This document shows positions 63,032 through 64,000 of a DNA stretch of 64,000 nucleotides, piece after piece. Source of the stretch: Streptomyces qinzhouensis. Its GTDB lineage: Bacteria; Actinomycetota; Actinomycetes; Streptomycetales; Streptomycetaceae. Numbering within the stretch: the stretch's first letter is position 1; the number at the start of each line of letters is the position of its first letter. Location: NCBI RefSeq assembly GCF_007856155.1, contig NZ_CP042266.1, positions 992,001 to 1,056,000 of the forward strand. Reading direction: 5' to 3'. Below the pieces are notes generated by a model. That model was given only the letters and a program-made list of their open reading frames with translations. It did not search any database and was not told the origin of the DNA. Position numbers and translations under genes: made by a program.

Positions 63032-63339
63032 ATCGCTCCCTGGGGTTGCAGCGGCTGCTGGCTGATCATGGTTGGACCGGCAGGGGGCTGCGCCCCGCGA
63101 CGTTCCGGGCACCAGTTTATCCGCCACCGTCCTCCGTTGGTCCACCCGTCCCGATTCGTGAGAGCCGAGTGGCCGATCCCTGAGCTGCGACGATGGAGCC
63201 GAGCCGCGGGAGAACGGCCGAAATCAAGCGTTCCTCAAGCGTTCTTTCGGGCGTTTTCCCGGGGCCGGCCGGGTGAGCGGCGGCGCCGGAGCGCCGTGCG
63301 ACCCGTCCGGGCCCGGGGTCCGGACGGGTCGGGGGCGGG
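63032..63339. other. metK upstream region
   Basis: 308 nt between coaBC and metK, both minus strand. It contains the coaBC terminator (63299-63331); the rest carries the metK promoter. Nothing else is seen. Confidence 0.45.
63299..63331 (-). terminator. Terminator of coaBC
   Basis: CGACCCGTCCGG (63299-63310) pairs perfectly with 63320-63331, loop 9 nt, 8 nt after the stop. Confidence 0.85.
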
Positions 63340-64000
63340 TCAGTCCAGCCGGGGCAGGACCAGGTCCCAGACCGTGTCGGCGAGGGCTTCCTTGGGCCCG
63401 TACGGCACCGGGGTCTCCGTGCCGTCCTCGGCCAGCACCACCGCCTCGTTCTCCTCCGAGCCGAAGGTGCGGCGCTCCCCCACCTCATTGACGACGAGCA
63501 GATCGCAGCCCTTGCGGCGGAGCTTCTCGCGGCCGTTGGCGAGCACATCGTCCGTCTCGGCGGCGAAGCCCACGATCACCTGACCGGCCCGGGGCCGTTC
63601 GGCGGAGAGCTCGGCCAGCACATCCGGATTGCGGACCAGGGCCACCGGCGCGGGATCGGCCCCGTCCTTCTTCTTGATCTTGCCGGCGGCGTATTCGGCC
63701 GGACGGAAATCGGCGACCGCCGCCGCCATGACGACCGCGTCCGCGTCCCCGGCGGCCGCCAGCACGGCCGCGCGCAGTTCCAGCGCCGTACCGACGGGAA
63801 CCACGTCGACGCCCGCCGGATCGGGCAGGGCGGTGTTCGCGGCGACCAGGGTCACCCTGGCGCCCCGCGCGGCGGCGGTGCGCGCCAGCGCGTACCCCTG
63901 CTTGCCGGAGGAGCGGTTGCCGAGGAACCGGACCGGGTCGAGCGGCTCCCGGGTGCCGCCCGCGCTGACGACCACATGGCGGCCCGCCAGATCGGGCCCG
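63340..64000 (-). CDS. coaBC: CoaBC, C-terminal part (runs off the window)
   Basis: About 220 residues of the phosphopantothenoylcysteine synthetase (CoaB) domain: VVSAGGTREPLDPVRFLGN, NRSSGKQGYALARTAAARGA, MAAAVADFRP and AGKIKKKDG with the nucleotide-binding Lys. The frame stays open to the window edge (GPDLAGRH before VVVSAGG), where the linker to the CoaC decarboxylase domain is expected. It belongs to coenzyme A synthesis. The ATG at 63975 is internal. Confidence 0.95.
   Translation of the reverse strand, partial: GPDLAGRHVVVSAGGTREPLDPVRFLGNRSSGKQGYALARTAAARGARVTLVAANTALPDPAGVDVVPVGTALELRAAVLAAAGDADAVVMAAAVADFRPAEYAAGKIKKKDGADPAPVALVRNPDVLAELSAERPRAGQVIVGFAAETDDVLANGREKLRRKGCDLLVVNEVGERRTFGSEENEAVVLAEDGTETPVPYGPKEALADTVWDLVLPRLD

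Noticed and set aside
63032..63298. SAM riboswitch upstream of metK
   Set aside because: No SAM-I, SAM-II or SAM-IV core could be matched by eye on the minus strand.

Overview
The window is a 64 kb piece of a Streptomyces-like actinobacterial chromosome. GC is very high, GTG starts and short ATGA overlaps are common, and the gene content is typical of the genus: the sporulation pair smeA-sffA, rbpA behind a sigma-R promoter, bldA-type TTA codons in only two genes, actinobacterial PriA and GuaB1. From memory, the order agrees with the S. coelicolor chromosome from about SCO1415 to SCO1477; I could not check this here. I see no tRNA, rRNA, CRISPR array, intact insertion sequence or replication origin.

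Layout. 0.1-9.3 kb: HEAT and ankyrin-repeat proteins, smeA-sffA, a divergent MocR-regulator/yczE pair followed by a glycerophosphodiesterase, and an Atg22-type transporter. 9.5-16.8 kb: rbpA, fxsA, a polyprenol-phosphate mannosyltransferase, an amidohydrolase, an Lrp regulator, a small Cys protein and an acyl-CoA dehydrogenase. 17-25 kb looks accessory: kdpED without kdpFABC, a small chaplin-like secreted protein, two TPR-type proteins (one with a TTA codon) and an AT-richer stretch with two hairpins and no convincing gene. 25-30 kb: a secreted C39-like protein, a uridine-kinase-like protein, a candidate small RNA and an EccA-like AAA ATPase.

30-36.3 kb is one long minus-strand unit with an FMN riboswitch at its head: ribD-ribE-ribM-ribBA-ribH-hisE-hisG-PH protein. 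It joins riboflavin synthesis and uptake to two histidine genes. 36.3-47 kb: a promoter with a DasR-like site but no gene behind it, a 2-hydroxyacid dehydrogenase, a TTA-containing membrane peptide joined to an unusual HTH/coiled-coil/receiver protein, a ROK regulator divergent from a YbjJ-type transporter, a uracil permease, and an SDR/TetR divergent pair with two matching operators.

47-50.6 kb holds a probable L-lysine 2-monooxygenase and 5-aminovaleramidase (davB-davA), with an Lrp-type regulator upstream. 50.8-64 kb is largely housekeeping: guaB1 (GMP reductase type), a metallophosphoesterase, a SorC regulator, rpe, rsmB, fmt, priA without helicase motifs, metK and the C-terminal part of coaBC, which runs off the window.

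The most interesting signals are the lysine-oxidation pair, the TTA-gated membrane peptide plus receiver protein, the orphan DasR-type promoter, the perfect 58-nt palindrome upstream of the metallophosphoesterase, the Walker A lysine loss in SffA, and the candidate small RNA at 27.76 kb.
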